Below the pieces are notes generated by a model that saw nothing but the letters and a program-made list of their open reading frames with translations, did no database searches and was not told the origin of the DNA. From positions 1 to 50,188 of the forward strand of contig JAGVCW010000023.1 in the NCBI GenBank assembly GCA_020059045.1: DNA of 50,188 nucleotides, read 5' to 3'. The DNA is from Minisyncoccota bacterium. GTDB taxonomy: Bacteria > Patescibacteriota > Minisyncoccia > Phycocordibacterales > Zambryskibacteraceae. A program made the translations under genes and the position numbers. Positions 23,174-30,801 of the stretch are shown here, piece after piece (the stretch's first letter is position 1; every line of letters begins with the position of its first letter).

Positions 23174-23175
23174 AC

Positions 23176-23229
23176 GCGCTCGAGACCAGTCGTTTTGGAT
23201 GCTAAGATTTAGCTAATTCTGTCAAGCAG
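23176..23229 (+). repeat. Dispersed repeat, copy C
   Basis: Matches 22073-22126 at 45 of 54 positions, starting GCGCTCGAGA 2 nt after the NADAR stop. The sequence to 23290 is non-coding. Confidence 0.8.
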
Positions 23230-23294
23230 CTTAGCCCACCAGGGCAATGTTTCAATAAGCTCAAGATAAGTAACCCGAGACGACAAGCTCGTGG

Positions 23295-23300
23295 TATTCT
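23295..23300 (+). promoter_or_regulatory. -10 box of the Nudix gene
   Basis: TATTCT ends 6 nt before the ATG at 23307; the intervening AGAGGA could alternatively serve as a Shine-Dalgarno. Confidence 0.5.
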
Positions 23301-23306
23301 AGAGGA

Positions 23307-23732
23307 ATGACTGAAGTTCAAAGACAGCTTGTCGCTGCACGCGCCATTATTGAGAAGGATGGTAATTTTTTAATTATCCGGGAGTCTAGTCGATATGATG
23401 ATGGCACGAAAACAGGAAAATACGATTTCCCTGGTGGAAGAGTTAAGGTTGGAGAATCAATCCAGGCTTCTTTAGAGAGGGAAACTGAAGAAGAGGTTGG
23501 ATTGAAAGTAAAAGTCGGCAGACCATTCTTTGTCGATGAATGGAAACCGGTGATCAAGGGCGAGCAAGTTCAAATTATCGGAATATTTTTCATATGTGAG
23601 ACTTTTAACACAGAAGTCAAACTTAGTACTGACCACGACGATTACAAGTGGGTATCACTTTCTGAGTACGACCAGTTTCCTCTGGTTCTAGAGGTGAAGA
23701 AAGCTTTTGATGTCTTGGTATCTTCTAGATAA
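23307..23732 (+). CDS. Nudix hydrolase
   Basis: Nudix enzymes cleave nucleoside diphosphates linked to another group, such as oxidised dNTPs, ADP-ribose or NADH. The 141-residue product has a perfect Nudix box, G-x5-E-x7-REUxEExGU, in GRVKVGESIQASLERETEEE followed by VGL. ARAIIEKDGNFLIIRESSRY precedes it and DFPGGRV leads into the box. The substrate cannot be read from the sequence. It stands alone between repeat C and a 12-bp repeat at 23752. Its position beside a NADAR gene makes an ADP-ribose-related substrate a reasonable guess. Confidence 0.93.
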   Translation: MTEVQRQLVAARAIIEKDGNFLIIRESSRYDDGTKTGKYDFPGGRVKVGESIQASLERETEEEVGLKVKVGRPFFVDEWKPVIKGEQVQIIGIFFICETFNTEVKLSTDHDDYKWVSLSEYDQFPLVLEVKKAFDVLVSSR

Positions 23733-23751
23733 GTGTAACTTTGTACCACGT

Positions 23752-23763
23752 AGCCAACTCGTG
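23752..23763 (+). repeat. 12-bp repeat AGCCAACTCGTG, third copy
   Basis: Identical to the first part of the repeats at 21006-21017 and 22162-22173. It may be the distal boundary of the island. Confidence 0.55.
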
Positions 23764-23811
23764 CATTACCTGAAACGCAGAATCTAATTGTAAGACTTTT
23801 CTTAAAAAAAT

Positions 23812-23842
23812 AAAAAAACCGTCAAACCCCGAAGATTTGACG
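23812..23842 (-). terminator. Terminator of the 24207 gene
   Basis: Minus strand CGTCAAA (23842-23836), loop, TTTGACG (23826-23820), then GTTTTTTTATTTTTTT. Confidence 0.85.
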
Positions 23843-23859
23843 ACCGACTGAGAAAAGAT

Positions 23860-24207
23860 TCATGACCTACTTGCTTCAGGTTCACGCATACGATAGTGAT
23901 AGGGATGTTTGTTGTTTGCTACTTCTTCGTTCTCAATATCAGTGAGTTTTGCCTCGCATAGAGAACGAGTCACAGCATCTCCTCTGAACTGAAACGTCAA
24001 GGGGCTACCATATACCTTGATAAGATCCTTTCGCTCGAGTCTGTAGGCGATCTCGCATAGCTTGATATTATCGAAGCCGGTATTCTTCATGACGTCTGTG
24101 TAAAGAATTTCAAGACCACTCACCTTCGGCAGTTCATGAGCCATGGCTAGGAGGAAAAGTCTTTCCTCGGTTGTCAGCTCTAGCCACAGTCTTTGGTTTT
24201 TGAGCAT
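23860..24207 (-). CDS. Hypothetical protein, winged-helix-like
   Basis: The 115-residue product starts at the ATG at 24207 (MLKNQRLWLELTTEERLFLL), which has a GGAG 7 nt upstream; an ATG at 24246 is also in frame but has no such site. The segment VMKNTGFDNIKLCEIAYRLE followed by RKDLIKVYGSPLTFQFRG has the look of a small winged helix (helix, helix, wing), so DNA binding is possible. The tail is polar. The gene is monocistronic with its own terminator and a TTGACA at 24264-24269 as a probable -35. Family not recognised. Confidence 0.65.
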   Translation of the reverse strand: MLKNQRLWLELTTEERLFLLAMAHELPKVSGLEILYTDVMKNTGFDNIKLCEIAYRLERKDLIKVYGSPLTFQFRGDAVTRSLCEAKLTDIENEEVANNKHPYHYRMREPEASRS

Positions 24208-24336
24208 GAGGATTCTCCGTGTAAGATTGGTTCTTAGGCCAGACAAATAATTTACAACTTGAATGTCAAATGTTTATTATTAGAGGATGAGATCACAACC
24301 ATTCTAAGAGCTATTCTCCAAAGCACACAATCTTTC

Positions 24337-24615
24337 ATGAAATATTTTGTTTATATACTGGAGTGTAGAGACAAGTCCTTTTATATCGGATGTACAAATA
24401 ATTTGAATAAAAGAATAGGTGAACATAATAATTCGAAACGGGGTGCACACTACACAAAATTACGTAGACCAGTAAAAATAAAGTATTCAGAAGAATACGA
24501 AACTATTGCGAAAGCAAGAAAAAGAGAAGCAGAACTTAAGAGGTGGAGAAGAAGCAGGAAGTTAGAATTAGTTAAGAAAAGTCTAGATAGTAAAGTAAGC
24601 GGAGTAAAATTTTAA
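24337..24615 (+). CDS. GIY-YIG nuclease superfamily protein (UPF0213/YhbQ-like)
   Basis: The 92-residue single-domain GIY-YIG protein begins MKYFVYILECRDKSFYIGCT, with the GIY (here VYI) and YIG motifs, then NNLNKRIGEHNNSKRGAHYT and the arginine region KRWRRSRK. This family has the catalytic fold of UvrC and of homing nucleases; a role in DNA repair is assumed but unproven. The frame extends to a TTG at 24259, but the family start is the ATG at 24337. CPR genomes often carry several copies. It lies at the edge of the accessory island. Confidence 0.88.
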   Translation: MKYFVYILECRDKSFYIGCTNNLNKRIGEHNNSKRGAHYTKLRRPVKIKYSEEYETIAKARKREAELKRWRRSRKLELVKKSLDSKVSGVKF

Positions 24616-24694
24616 GAGTTTTTGCCAAGTGTTTTGACTTTGGAGAGTTTATATTTATATGAAAGCTTTTAACCAATCAAAACGGCCAATATGT

Positions 24695-24700
24695 TACAAT
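24695..24700 (+). promoter_or_regulatory. -10 box of the 24709 gene
   Basis: TACAAT ends 8 nt before the ATG at 24709, again leaderless or nearly so. Confidence 0.5.
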
Positions 24701-24708
24701 CACTTTCT

Positions 24709-25620
24709 ATGAAAAAAATATTAATAGGGATAGTAGTAATTCTTGTTCTAATTGCTGGTTTTTATGCGCTTAACGCGTATATTTACAATGAAAAGCAAGG
24801 CTCCGCGGCAGAAGATTACAAAGATGCTGAATATGTTATTGATGGCGTGCGTGTAAAGCTTGAAAACGGCTTTGCAGAAACAGAAAGCGCACCAGGCTCT
24901 GCATCAAAGGCAACTACCCGATACTTCGGAAATGAGATCAGATCTGATCTGAATAGTGATGGACGAGAGGATATTGTATTCCTGCTCACACAGGAGACGG
25001 GAGGAAGCGGAGTATTTTATTATGTTGTAGCTAGTCTAAATACTGATCGTGGGTATGTCGGAAGTGAAGCACTATTCTTAGGGGATCGTATAGCTCCTCA
25101 AACTACAGAAAAAGGTAATGGAAAGATAATAGTAGTTAATTACGCTGACAGAAAATTGGGTGAGGATTTCAGTATTGAGCCCTCTCAAGCCAAAAGTATT
25201 TGGTTGCTTCTCGATGCAAGCACAATGCAGTTTGGTGAAGTGGAGAAAAATTTCGAAGGTGAAGCAGACCCTTCAAGGATGTCACTTGGCATGAAAAGCT
25301 GGACATGGATATCAGCGTTGTATAACGACGGGCGAGAAGTAAAACCGAAAAAGTCTGGAGTGTTTACAATTAGTTTTGGAAATGATGGAAATTTTTCAGC
25401 TACTACTGATTGTAATAGTATGGGTGGAAAATATACTACTGATACTCTGAATAAAACAATTAATTTTTCGGAAATAATGAGCACAAAAATGTATTGCGTC
25501 GGGTCTCAAGAGGAAGAGTTTGAAACACTACTTCAAAATACTCAAAATTACCACTTCACTTCTCGGGGAGAACTAGTGCTAGATTTGAAATTTGATAGCG
25601 GTTCCGTAATATTTAAATAG
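24709..25620 (+). CDS. META-domain (HslJ-like) exported protein
   Basis: The 303-residue product has a signal anchor (KKILIGIVVILVLIAGFYAL), then a middle domain with DLNSDGREDIVFLLTQETGG and GVFYYVVASLNT that resembles an FG-GAP-like or adhesin-type fold seen in CPR secreted proteins. The last 110 residues form a META domain (SWTWISALYNDGREVKPKKS, then FTISFGNDGNFSATTDCNSM and MSTKMYCVGSQEEEFETLLQ), as in the E. coli heat-shock lipoprotein HslJ. The two cysteines probably pair. Extracytoplasmic, function unknown. The in-frame ATG at 24691 overlaps the -10 box, so 24709 is preferred. Confidence 0.88.
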   Translation: MKKILIGIVVILVLIAGFYALNAYIYNEKQGSAAEDYKDAEYVIDGVRVKLENGFAETESAPGSASKATTRYFGNEIRSDLNSDGREDIVFLLTQETGGSGVFYYVVASLNTDRGYVGSEALFLGDRIAPQTTEKGNGKIIVVNYADRKLGEDFSIEPSQAKSIWLLLDASTMQFGEVEKNFEGEADPSRMSLGMKSWTWISALYNDGREVKPKKSGVFTISFGNDGNFSATTDCNSMGGKYTTDTLNKTINFSEIMSTKMYCVGSQEEEFETLLQNTQNYHFTSRGELVLDLKFDSGSVIFK

Positions 25621-25721
25621 GTAAATAGGTCTTTTGTTAAAAAATGGAGGACTATTGCTGCAATTACTATCTATGCTAGTCTATATTTAGAAGTCCCCAC
25701 CACTCTTAAGAGGAGGGCTGA

Positions 25722-26048
25722 ATGGTACAAATTCTTTTCTATCTCGATCAGAATATTCAAGGTGCAGTAGCAATAATGTATCCAGAGGAAACAGAGAAAG
25801 AAGCTCTTATGCGTGTCGAAGGAAAGGAGACAAGAGGTGTGGCAAAAATTGAGGGAAAAGTTGGGAATTTACTCTCCGATTGTATAGAGAGAGGTTCTTT
25901 GTCTGAAAGAGATGTGAATTGGTTCATACAGGATCTTATTCAGGAGGGATATGCTGGTAATCGTCCGACAAGTTGGATGACTGTGGATGACTTGAATAGA
26001 CTTGTACAAGTTGTGTTTAAGCGAGAAATCACTATTGTTCCGGAGTAG
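25722..26048 (+). CDS. Hypothetical small protein
   Basis: The 108-residue soluble protein is not recognised. It begins with a hydrophobic beta-type segment (MVQILFYLDQNIQGAVAIMY) and continues mostly helical with mixed charge. The GAGGAGGG about 4 nt before the ATG is a strong ribosome-binding site. The gene is single, with a terminator directly after the stop. No signal or membrane segment is convincing. Confidence 0.7.
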   Translation: MVQILFYLDQNIQGAVAIMYPEETEKEALMRVEGKETRGVAKIEGKVGNLLSDCIERGSLSERDVNWFIQDLIQEGYAGNRPTSWMTVDDLNRLVQVVFKREITIVPE

Positions 26049-26075
26049 CCGCTACTTATTTAGGCGGTTTTTTTG
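26047..26075 (+). terminator. Terminator of the 25722 gene
   Basis: AGCCGCTA pairs with TAGGCGGT with a bulge, followed by a run of T, and begins at the stop codon. Confidence 0.75.
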
Positions 26076-26112
26076 TTTTCAATTTGAGAGATTGTGGTAA
26101 AGTACATTTTCT

Positions 26113-27624
26113 ATGAAAAAGGCAATATCACTTAAAAAAATTGAATATTCAGTCCAAGAAAAACCGATTTTACTGGACGTTTCTTTCAGTTGTAATGTGG
26201 ACGAACGACTTTGTATATTCGGTGAAAATGGTGCCGGCAAATCGACTTTACTTAAGATAGTGTGTGGCAAGCTCGAGCCCGATCATGGCACAATCGAAAG
26301 ACAAGGACATGTCAGATTTGTGTATGTACCACAGGAGTTTGATCCAGATTATAAAGAAAAGACACTTGAAGAATACATCAAGGGTGAGGGTGTAGAAGCG
26401 CTGAGCAAAAAGATATTTTCAATTGCCAAAAATTTAGGATTCAATGTTGAGGCTAATATAGAGAAATTGTGTGGGAAACTATCGGGTGGTCAACAAAAGA
26501 TTTTAGTATTAAGCGTGGCGTTTGCCACTAGCCCAGATTTCATTCTTCTTGATGAACCAGAGAACCATCTCGATATTGTAAGCCGAGTGACTCTTATCTC
26601 TCTTATGCAAGAGTTTAAGGGCGGTATTATATTCATTTCACATGATCGGCTAATTATTGATAAAGTCGCGACGAAGATAGCAGAAATAGTAGGAGGTAAG
26701 CTCTATATATCAGAAGGCGGCTATGATGATTATATAGAGATGAAGATGGAGCGAATAGGAGGAATGCAGCGTAAGTATGATGCAGAATCGAAAAGAATAC
26801 AGCAACTTTCTAATTCAATAGTCATTCTCCAACAGAAAGCTTTTAGAGGAAAAGAAATATCAGCTTATCGCAGAGCAAAAGAAGAGCTTGACCGCCTTAA
26901 GAAGGAACATAGAGAATCAGGTCGGCCAGATGACAAGAAAACCAAAATTAGAATTGAGCAAGCAAATGAGAAACTTCACAATGGGAAGTTACTATTTCGC
27001 ATAAAGAACGGAATGTTTAAATATCCGGAAGCTAAAGCAAGAACCTTCGAAGATGCAAATCTTGAGATAAGATCTGGTGACAGAATAGTTCTTCTGGGTA
27101 GAAATGGCTCAGGGAAGTCTACATTTCTTAAATGTATGACAGGGAAAAGTGAGCTAAATAGTGGCGAGGTAAGTTGGGCAACAGGCATAAAGTGGGCCTA
27201 TTTTGACCAACACGCAGAATTTAGTCCAGAGGTTAGCCCAATAGAGGTGGTTATGGAAAAACTGCTGTGCACAGACACTGAGGCTCAAGCTGCACTTGGA
27301 GCGATGAGGTTCGATGTTGCCCGAATGAAAACTGTAACTAAAAACCTTTCAGGAGGAGAGAGGATGAGACTTCGCTTTGCCATTACTTTCGGACTTAAGC
27401 CCGAACTTATAATACTTGATGAACCCACCAACCACATTGATGAAGTGACATGGGAGATACTGCTTGATGGTTGTCTCAATTCTAAGAGTTCGATACTTCT
27501 TGTTACTCATGATTATGAGTTCATCCAAGCATTCAAGCCAAATCTATTTTGGGTAATGAATCATCAGAAGATTCTCGCTCGGCACAAAGATTTAGAAACA
27601 TTATTTGAAGAATTGAGTGGGTGA
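26113..27624 (+). CDS. ABC-F family ATPase
   Basis: ABC-F proteins have two ABC domains and no membrane part, and most act on the ribosome as translation factors or antibiotic-protection factors. The 503-residue product has Walker A GENGAGKST (38-46), signature LSGGQQ and Walker B FILLDEPENHLD in the first domain, a charged helical linker (about 215-300, with REEL-like coiled coil), and GRNGSGKST, LSGGERMRLR and LIILDEPTNHID in the second. All catalytic residues are present. Which subfamily (Uup, EttA, resistance type) cannot be decided by eye. It is followed by a separately promoted membrane protein. Confidence 0.93.
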   Translation: MKKAISLKKIEYSVQEKPILLDVSFSCNVDERLCIFGENGAGKSTLLKIVCGKLEPDHGTIERQGHVRFVYVPQEFDPDYKEKTLEEYIKGEGVEALSKKIFSIAKNLGFNVEANIEKLCGKLSGGQQKILVLSVAFATSPDFILLDEPENHLDIVSRVTLISLMQEFKGGIIFISHDRLIIDKVATKIAEIVGGKLYISEGGYDDYIEMKMERIGGMQRKYDAESKRIQQLSNSIVILQQKAFRGKEISAYRRAKEELDRLKKEHRESGRPDDKKTKIRIEQANEKLHNGKLLFRIKNGMFKYPEAKARTFEDANLEIRSGDRIVLLGRNGSGKSTFLKCMTGKSELNSGEVSWATGIKWAYFDQHAEFSPEVSPIEVVMEKLLCTDTEAQAALGAMRFDVARMKTVTKNLSGGERMRLRFAITFGLKPELIILDEPTNHIDEVTWEILLDGCLNSKSSILLVTHDYEFIQAFKPNLFWVMNHQKILARHKDLETLFEELSG

Positions 27625-27686
27625 AAACGCTCATTCCTCCATTCTAGGAGAAACCGCCATATGTGTGTGCACATTACCCTTAACTA

Positions 27687-27714
27687 TTGACAAATCACCA
27701 GACTGTATTATCCT
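27687..27714 (+). promoter_or_regulatory. Promoter of the 27749 gene
   Basis: TTGACA (27687-27692), 16-nt spacer, TATCCT (27709-27714). It predicts that the open frame upstream of 27749 (to a GTG at 27617) is not translated. Confidence 0.65.
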
Positions 27715-27748
27715 GCTTAGCAGACTCCTTCCTAAACCCAAAAGGAAT

Positions 27749-28324
27749 ATGCCAAAGTTTATGACCAATGCTGGTCGGTCGAGCCTTTCCCTGCTTATCA
27801 TTTGTTGCATTCTCGTAATAAATGTTGGAGTAATCCTTACAATGGCAAATCGCGGCCCCATCCATATTTATCATACGATTGGTCAGAGCTTGATAGTTAT
27901 TGCTTCACTACTGCTTGGGGCAACAAGTGTGTACCTTATTTTTTCAGAGGTCACTTCGGAAGATTTCGAGAAGGCAAGACTTGAAGCTAAAACTCGCGAG
28001 GATAGGTCTTTAGAAATTGCAAAGGTTATGACTTCTGTTGTGTATTCTTTCAAGGAACTGTCATTGCTCGATAAAATGAAGGAAATGGGTGGCTGGGCTC
28101 TTGCACTTTTTTTCCTGATTATGGCGGTGCTTGTTAGCTTTGGAATCATCGCATACCCGCCGACAAAAGAAGGAGATCCTTTCTTCATTACTCGGGTAGG
28201 GTTCTTGATACAGATGTATTTTGGAGCAGTTTTTATGGCAGGTATAACATCAGTCATTCGAGTTAAACGAGTACATAAGTTCCAGAAAGCCTATATGGAG
28301 TTACAGCGTGAAATGAAGTTATGA
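27749..28324 (+). CDS. Hypothetical membrane protein, four helices
   Basis: The 191-residue product starts at the ATG at 27749 (MPKFMTNAGRSSLSLLIICC) or the in-frame ATG at 27761. Four membrane segments lie at about 15-32, 40-63, 114-135 and 150-175, with a charged cytoplasmic segment between the second and third (EDFEKARLEAKTREDRSLEI). No domain is recognised. It has its own promoter and terminator, and composition is GC-richer than the ABC-F gene before it. Confidence 0.75.
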   Translation: MPKFMTNAGRSSLSLLIICCILVINVGVILTMANRGPIHIYHTIGQSLIVIASLLLGATSVYLIFSEVTSEDFEKARLEAKTREDRSLEIAKVMTSVVYSFKELSLLDKMKEMGGWALALFFLIMAVLVSFGIIAYPPTKEGDPFFITRVGFLIQMYFGAVFMAGITSVIRVKRVHKFQKAYMELQREMKL

Positions 28325-28341
28325 TTGTTTAGTGTAAGTTG

Positions 28342-28371
28342 AGCCGATACCTTGGTGGTTATCGGTTTTTT
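28342..28371 (+). terminator. Terminator of the 27749 gene
   Basis: CCGATA pairs with TATCGG across a 9-12 nt loop, followed by six T. Confidence 0.75.
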
Positions 28372-28454
28372 AATTGCCAAATATTTTAAATTTTTACACA
28401 TTATGGCTAATAATATGCATAAATTTTGAGCCTGCAATTTAGCGTCGGGTATGC

Positions 28455-28460
28455 TAAAAT
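28455..28460 (+). promoter_or_regulatory. -10 box of the 28469 gene
   Basis: TAAAAT ends 8 nt before the ATG at 28469. Confidence 0.45.
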
Positions 28461-28468
28461 AGGATTAT

Positions 28469-29368
28469 ATGAAAAAAATCATTATTGTGCTTGTTATTAT
28501 TATCATTGCAGGTCTTGGTTTCGTGTACTTCAAGAAAGGAGCTCCCGATGACACCTTGCCACCGACTGGGCAGAACAACGCCACTTCAACACCTACAGGT
28601 GAGCAGACTGGTGAGACGGTAGATAATACAAAAACGGTTATAGGTAAAACTGTGGAAGCTCGTGATATTACTGCGTATCACTACGGTACAGGAGATACTG
28701 AACTATTATTTGTTGGTGGTATCCATGGCGGATATGAATGGAATACAGTTCTTGTAGCCTACGAAATGATGGACTATTTGGAAGAAAATCCAAATGTTCT
28801 ACCAAAGAACGTAAAAGTAACAGTAATCCCGGTACTTAATCCTGATGGTCTAAACAAGGTTGTAGGTAAGGCTGGTCGCTTTTCTCCATCTGACGTATCG
28901 GCATCACAGACTACTGTAGTGTCCGGTCGCTTTAACGCAAACACTGTCGATCTCAATCGCAATTTTGACTGTGATTGGCAATCAACTGGTACATGGCAGA
29001 ACAAGGCTGTAAGTGGTGGAAGTAAAGTATTTTCTGAGCCAGAAAGTCTTGCTGTGAAAAACTATGTAGAATCACATACACCAGCTGCTGTCATAGTCTG
29101 GTACAGTGCGGCAGGTGGCGTGTACGCATCAAGTTGTCACAGTGGTGTACTACCAGAGACACTTGCTATTACTAACGCATATGCAAAGGCATCTGGCTAT
29201 CCAGCACATGAAAGCTTCGATTTCTACGAAATAACTGGTGATATGGTGAATTGGTTTGCCAAGAACAAGATTCCAGCGATTAGTGTACTACTTACTAATC
29301 ACACTGATATTGAATGGGACAAGAACAAGGCGGGCATAGACGCATTGCTTAAATACTACACAAAGTAA
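28469..29368 (+). CDS. M14-type zinc carboxypeptidase-like protein, probably inactive
   Basis: The 299-residue product has a signal anchor (IIIVLVIIIIAGLGFVYF), a Thr/Pro linker and an M14 metallopeptidase fold: FVGGIHGGYEWNTV, VIPVLNPDGLN, and VDLNRNFDCDW. In this copy the position of the third zinc ligand is Tyr (WYSAAGG, residue 212) where the next gene has His, and the position of the catalytic Glu is Leu (SVLLTNHTDIEW, residue 274) where the next gene has Glu. Fold residues are kept, so it may bind rather than cut peptidoglycan or peptides. It is 12 nt ahead of its paralogue, a tandem duplication. Confidence 0.88.
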   Translation: MKKIIIVLVIIIIAGLGFVYFKKGAPDDTLPPTGQNNATSTPTGEQTGETVDNTKTVIGKTVEARDITAYHYGTGDTELLFVGGIHGGYEWNTVLVAYEMMDYLEENPNVLPKNVKVTVIPVLNPDGLNKVVGKAGRFSPSDVSASQTTVVSGRFNANTVDLNRNFDCDWQSTGTWQNKAVSGGSKVFSEPESLAVKNYVESHTPAAVIVWYSAAGGVYASSCHSGVLPETLAITNAYAKASGYPAHESFDFYEITGDMVNWFAKNKIPAISVLLTNHTDIEWDKNKAGIDALLKYYTK

Positions 29369-29380
29369 CGTACGTAAAGA

Positions 29381-30268
29381 ATGAGTTCTTTTTTCTCTAA
29401 GCGAGTTGTTGTAATTATACTAACGCTTGCCATAGTTGGTGCAGTAGTATTTGTCGTGTCGAATAAAAAGGATGCCGAACCAGGACTTTCACCTGCAACT
29501 GAGGAAAATAATATTGATCCGAAACAGACGGTAATTGGTACATCCGTCGAAGGTCGGGCAATAGATGCATATTCGTTTGGAAGCGGAGACAGGCACATTG
29601 TTTTTGTAGGTGGTATTCATGGTGGGTATGAATGGAACAGCGTGGTTCTAGCATATGAGTTTATTGGCTATTTTCAGGTAAATCCTATGGTAGTGCCGGA
29701 AAACACGAGAGTTACAGTTATTCCCTCCGCAAATCCTGACGGCGTGTACAAGGTGGTTAGCAAAGTTGGTCGCATAACACTTGCAGATATTCCTGTCGTC
29801 ACAAAAGAAGTTTCTGTGTCTGGCAGGTTCAACGCTCGGAGTGTTGATCTCAATCGTAACTTCGATTGTAAGTGGAAACCGACAAGTACGTGGCAGAGTA
29901 AAACTGTAAGTGCTGGTACAAAAGCATTCTCTGAACCAGAAGCTAAAGCTCTACAAAATTTTGTTTTAGAATCTAGCCCAGACGCAGTTATTTTCTGGCA
30001 TAGCCAAGCGAATGCTGTGTATGCTTCAGAGTGCGAAGAAGGAATTCTTCCAGAGACCCTAGATATTATGAATGCATACTCTGTTGCATCAGGTTACCCG
30101 GCAGTGGAATCATTTACAGCTTACTCTATAACTGGAGATGTAGAAGGGTGGCTGGCTTCTATAAATATTCCAGCAATCACAGTTGAGCTTAAAACTCATG
30201 AGACGATTGAGTGGGAGAAAAACCTGGCTGGTGTTAAGGCCATTTTCAAATACTACAGTCAAAAGTAG
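29381..30268 (+). CDS. M14-type zinc carboxypeptidase-like protein, active form
   Basis: The 295-residue paralogue of the previous gene has a signal anchor (VVVIILTLAIVGAVVFVV), then the same domain with VGGIHGGYEWNSV, VIPSANPDGVYK and VDLNRNFDCKW. Unlike its neighbour it keeps His in WHSQANA (residue 207) and Glu in ITVELKTHETIEW (residue 269), so it should be an active metallopeptidase of the M14 type. Extracytoplasmic; likely substrates are peptides or the peptide stems of the wall, but this is an inference. Twelve nt separate it from its paralogue and both are probably on one transcript. Confidence 0.9.
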   Translation: MSSFFSKRVVVIILTLAIVGAVVFVVSNKKDAEPGLSPATEENNIDPKQTVIGTSVEGRAIDAYSFGSGDRHIVFVGGIHGGYEWNSVVLAYEFIGYFQVNPMVVPENTRVTVIPSANPDGVYKVVSKVGRITLADIPVVTKEVSVSGRFNARSVDLNRNFDCKWKPTSTWQSKTVSAGTKAFSEPEAKALQNFVLESSPDAVIFWHSQANAVYASECEEGILPETLDIMNAYSVASGYPAVESFTAYSITGDVEGWLASINIPAITVELKTHETIEWEKNLAGVKAIFKYYSQK

Positions 30269-30368
30269 GTAGTTTAGAGCACTCAGTCTTCCAAGTATTC
30301 CTATTGAGAACTCAGGCATCGCGCAATGGGATTAAAATTGTAATAATTTAAATCACACACAATAATCC

Positions 30369-30755
30369 ATGAAGACAAAGCAAAATAAATCAAGCAAGAA
30401 GTTCACAACAATAAGTGGCTATATAAGCTTATTTCCAAAGGATGTTAAGGCAAAACTTGAGACCATTCGTAAGATGGTCAAAAAGCTTGTGCCTCAAGCA
30501 GAAGAGAAAATAAGTTATCAGATTCCTTCATTTAAGCTTAACGGTGCTTATCTAATATATTTTGCAGGGTGGAAAGAGCATATATCGCTCTATCCAATAT
30601 CAGGTAACTTACCTCTATTAAAAAAAGATTTAGTAGGTTACAGAACCTCTAAGGGAACTGTACAATTTCCACTTGATAAACCATTACCGCTAGCGCTTAT
30701 TCGTAAAATTATTTTGTATCGCGTAAGGGAAAATGGCAAAAAAGTAGTAAAGTAG
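30369..30755 (+). CDS. DUF1801 / YdhG-type protein
   Basis: The 128-residue protein matches the DUF1801 family: ISGYISLFPKDVKAKLETIR near the start, AEEKISYQIPSFKLNG and AYLIYFAGWKEHISLYP, then SKGTVQFPLDKPLPLALIRK and IILYRVREN. The Bacillus relative is an iron-chaperone frataxin-like protein; whether that applies here is unknown. The gene ends inside a three-copy 8-bp tandem repeat. It begins a series of small soluble proteins that continues to 33862. Confidence 0.85.
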   Translation: MKTKQNKSSKKFTTISGYISLFPKDVKAKLETIRKMVKKLVPQAEEKISYQIPSFKLNGAYLIYFAGWKEHISLYPISGNLPLLKKDLVGYRTSKGTVQFPLDKPLPLALIRKIILYRVRENGKKVVK

Positions 30756-30765
30756 TAAAGTAGTA
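30742..30765 (+). repeat. Tandem repeat AAGTAGTA x3
   Basis: Three exact 8-bp copies (30742-30765) overlap the last codons and stop of the DUF1801 gene; copy-number change would alter only the last residues or downstream spacing. Confidence 0.8.
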
Positions 30766-30801
30766 AGTAAGATAGAGCAGTTTATTATTTCGCTAAATCA
30801 T

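Noticed and set aside
21005-23763. Integron attC array
   Set aside because: The repeats lack the paired RYYYAAC/GTTRRRY cores and no integron integrase gene is present, so the island is described only as cassette-like.
27617-27748. GTG start overlapping the ABC-F gene for the membrane protein
   Set aside because: A promoter at 27687-27714 lies within the extension, and the extra residues are not consistent with the membrane topology.
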